Of a DNA stretch of 7,050 bases, positions 5,459-7,050 are shown piece after piece. The position numbers and the translations under genes are program-made. The stretch's first letter is position 1; each line of letters starts with the position of its first letter. Under the pieces are notes generated by a model. It made no database searches. It saw nothing but the letters and a program-made list of their open reading frames with translations, and was not told where the DNA came from. The stretch comes from RGIG4097 sp964367645 (lineage in GTDB: Bacteria; Bacillota; Clostridia; Christensenellales; CAG-917). The stretch spans positions 1-7,050 of the forward strand of contig CAYIYN010000072.1 in assembly GCA_964367645.1 (NCBI GenBank), in the 5' to 3' direction.

Positions 5459-6805
5459 TTAGGCATCTTTTGATTGAGCGTCCTCTGTTACGAGTGCATT
5501 ATCCGTTGCCTCATCTGCGGTATATTCATTGATTTCAGGTGCAATTTCTGTTTTTACTTCTGCACACGTATCTTTTGCTTTGATAGGTTTTAGGAAACAA
5601 ATCAGCAAAATGGCAACCGCCGCCGCTGCCGAAGCAATTATAAAAGCGGGGAACATTTTGCCAATATCGCTTGCCGCAAGGTTTTTGAAGTAGCCCGCAA
5701 TATAAGTTGATACAACGGCGCCCACTCCAAAGCCGAGTAGGACAATGCCATAATTTAAAGCAACGTATTTGGGGCCGAAGTAGTCTGCCGTCAGCGCGGG
5801 ATAATTGCTTAAGAAACCGCCGTAGAAAAAACCTATAAGGCCGATAAGGACGAATATCCAATAACCGTTGGCGAGGTTGACAAACAGCGACATAACAGCC
5901 GTGCCGCAAAGCAAGATAATAATGGTCGTTTTGCGTCCGAGTTTGTCGGATATCCACCCCCAAAACAGTCTTCCAATAGCATTGAAGAGTGATATGACAA
6001 TAACACCGATTGCAGCAGCTTGAGCCATACCCTTTGCAATTGCGATGGGTTTTGCGAAGTTAATCATCATTAGTCCGCCCATGCAAGCAAGGAAGAAGGA
6101 AAATATGATAAGATAAAACTGGTAAGACTTAAACAGTTCTTTCGGCGTTAGGTTAATATGTGAAATCGAAGGATTGGGTTTGGGTTCCCAGCCTGCCGGT
6201 TTGTAGTCCTTTGGAGGGTCCATTACAAAGAAACCGCCTGTTGTGCAAACCGCAAGGAAAATGCAACCGAGAATTAAAAAAGATTTCATTTCTCCGCTCC
6301 CCGGAACGCCGTTTGAAAACGTTTTAATAAGCGCCTCTACCACAGGGGTAAAGATAACGCCGCCAAGACCTAACGATGCCACAATGATTCCCGTAATCAA
6401 ACCTCTTTTGTCCGGATACCATTTTTGCGAAACTGCTATGGTGGTGGAATAAGTCAGACCCATGCCGATACCACCCATCACACCGTATGTCACCCAAAGG
6501 AGCCAAGCGGCAGAGGGTTTGACAAAAGATGCAGAGATAAAGCCCAATCCCAAAACAATTCCGCCGGCAATTATAATGGTTCTGATTTTAAACCATTTTT
6601 GCAGCACTCCCGACAATGTTGATCCTAGCGATAGTGTGGCAAGTAAAAGTGAAAAAGCCAGGCTCGCTTTGGTATTATCGCCGCCAAATAATCCTTCGGC
6701 TATTCCGTTTTGAAAAACGCTCCAAATATATGCCGTACCCAAGCATATTTGAATAGCAACAGAAGCCACAACAGGTACCCATCTGAATTTCTGAGTTTTT
6801 ATCAT
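5459..6805 (-). CDS. OFA-family major facilitator transporter
   Basis: A 448-residue inner-membrane carrier of the oxalate/formate antiporter (OFA) family. Twelve membrane segments are visible: about 9-30, 46-66, 74-93, 101-122, 133-155, 174-194, 228-250, 261-283, 293-311, 315-336, 347-370 and 384-405. Family marks include CLGTAYIWSVF (21-31), GGIGMGLTYS (111-120), KWYPDKRG (128-135), GRLFWGWISDKLGRK (278-292) and FGPKYVALNYG (343-353). Arg279 in TM8 lies where oxalate carrier OxlT has essential Arg272, but TM11 has no Lys matching OxlT Lys355, so oxalate is not assured; the substrate is probably a small carboxylate. The last 40 residues are an acidic hydrophilic tail. AGGAGGT (6812-6818) is six bases before ATG. 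It is monocistronic as far as seen. Confidence 0.9.
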   Translation of the reverse strand: MIKTQKFRWVPVVASVAIQICLGTAYIWSVFQNGIAEGLFGGDNTKASLAFSLLLATLSLGSTLSGVLQKWFKIRTIIIAGGIVLGLGFISASFVKPSAAWLLWVTYGVMGGIGMGLTYSTTIAVSQKWYPDKRGLITGIIVASLGLGGVIFTPVVEALIKTFSNGVPGSGEMKSFLILGCIFLAVCTTGGFFVMDPPKDYKPAGWEPKPNPSISHINLTPKELFKSYQFYLIIFSFFLACMGGLMMINFAKPIAIAKGMAQAAAIGVIVISLFNAIGRLFWGWISDKLGRKTTIIILLCGTAVMSLFVNLANGYWIFVLIGLIGFFYGGFLSNYPALTADYFGPKYVALNYGIVLLGFGVGAVVSTYIAGYFKNLAASDIGKMFPAFIIASAAAAVAILLICFLKPIKAKDTCAEVKTEIAPEINEYTADEATDNALVTEDAQSKDA

Positions 6806-6826
6806 TTTCTTACCTCCTGTAAAATC

Positions 6827-6854
6827 GCTATAAAAAAAATCGGAAAATTGTCAA
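6827..6854 (-). promoter_or_regulatory. second candidate transporter promoter, inside the leader hairpin
   Basis: On the minus strand, a perfect TTGACA (6849-6854), a 16-base spacer and TATAGC (6827-6832). It overlaps the hairpin at 6836-6867. Transcription from here would skip the hairpin and give a very short leader. Confidence 0.3.
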
Positions 6855-6867
6855 ATCCCCCGATTTT
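6836..6867 (-). promoter_or_regulatory. terminator-like hairpin in transporter leader
   Basis: On the minus strand AAAATCGG (6867 to 6860) pairs with CCGATTTT (6843 to 6836) around a 16-base loop, and the T run continues to 6832. This has the form of an intrinsic terminator, placed 14 bases before the transporter ribosome site. No minus-strand gene lies just upstream that would need it, so it may be an attenuator or a 5' stabilising hairpin. Confidence 0.5.
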
Positions 6868-6872
6868 AGATA

Positions 6873-6901
6873 AATGTAGAGCAGAAATCAAATTCCGTCA
6901 A
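6873..6901 (-). promoter_or_regulatory. candidate transporter promoter
   Basis: On the minus strand, TTGACG (6896-6901), a 17-base spacer and TACATT (6873-6878). Transcription would start near 6866, right at the first arm of the leader hairpin. Confidence 0.5.
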
Positions 6902-6949
6902 CTAAAAAGTGATTAATTATCAAATAATAATTTAATATGCGTTTTTTTG

Positions 6950-6958
6950 TGTTATAAT
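6950..6958 (+). promoter_or_regulatory. extended -10 promoter toward right edge
   Basis: TGT directly followed by TATAAT fits the extended -10 form TGnTATAAT. The -35 region is only a weak TTTAAT (6931-6936). Transcription should begin near 6965 and run toward the partial gene at 7021. Confidence 0.55.
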
Positions 6959-7020
6959 ATGAAAAAAATCAAATAAATAATTAGCGAAGAAAGTTGGATG
7001 TAATAAAAAGAGATTGAAAT

Positions 7021-7050
7021 ATGAAAAACGGGAAACTAATTGCGAATATT
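7021..7050 (+). CDS. start of a truncated gene at right edge
   Basis: ATG followed by nine open codons, reading MKNGKLIANI, runs off the window. It is supported by the extended -10 promoter at 6950-6958 and by the lack of another plus-strand start with a good frame in between. The upstream ribosome site is weak (AAGAGATTG region). Its divergence from the transporter would suit a regulator, and this kind of N-terminus occurs in XRE-type helix-turn-helix proteins, but ten residues are too few to assign a function. Confidence 0.4.
   Translation, partial: MKNGKLIANI

Overview
The window looks like a chromosomal segment of a Gram-positive member of the Firmicutes, probably an anaerobic clostridium-like organism. 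The basis is strong AGGAGG-type ribosome sites, sigma-A-like promoters, a tRNA with an encoded CCA, an OFA-family transporter, and a Feo operon ending in the small Cys-rich membrane protein typical of Firmicutes. No species is named because nothing here fixes one.

Layout. Bases 1-163 hold no gene; they carry a GC-rich, hairpin-rich stretch that resembles a second repeat near 4300. A TetR-family regulator (164-763, minus) is divergent from a ferrous-iron uptake operon (953-4153, plus). The operon is two consecutive small FeoA-domain proteins, FeoB, and a 55-residue Cys-rich membrane protein (3986-4153), closed by a clear terminator. The feo promoter is near-consensus. A 24-bp imperfect palindrome lies just after its predicted start, a good candidate operator for the TetR protein.

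Two things about feoB stand out. An in-frame TGA (2063-2065) splits it inside the helical part of the cytosolic domain. The membrane part also carries an acidic insertion of about 115 residues between the first and second membrane segments, built from two diverged copies of a unit of about 45 residues and predicted to lie outside the cell.

Bases 4199-4539 hold a tRNA-Val(GAC) gene (minus) with its own promoter and terminator. Next to it is a displaced copy of the tRNA 3' end, and between the two lies a hairpin-rich repeat with inverted-repeat ends that reuses pieces of the tRNA T-arm. A cyclophilin-type prolyl isomerase (4762-5274, plus) converges on an OFA-family major facilitator transporter (5459-6805, minus), with strong hairpins between them. 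The transporter has a terminator-like hairpin in its leader region. At the right edge an extended -10 promoter drives a plus-strand gene of which only ten codons are visible.

How the parts work together: the Feo genes form one Fe(II) import unit, probably under the divergent TetR regulator. The tRNA, the prolyl isomerase and the transporter appear to be independent transcription units.
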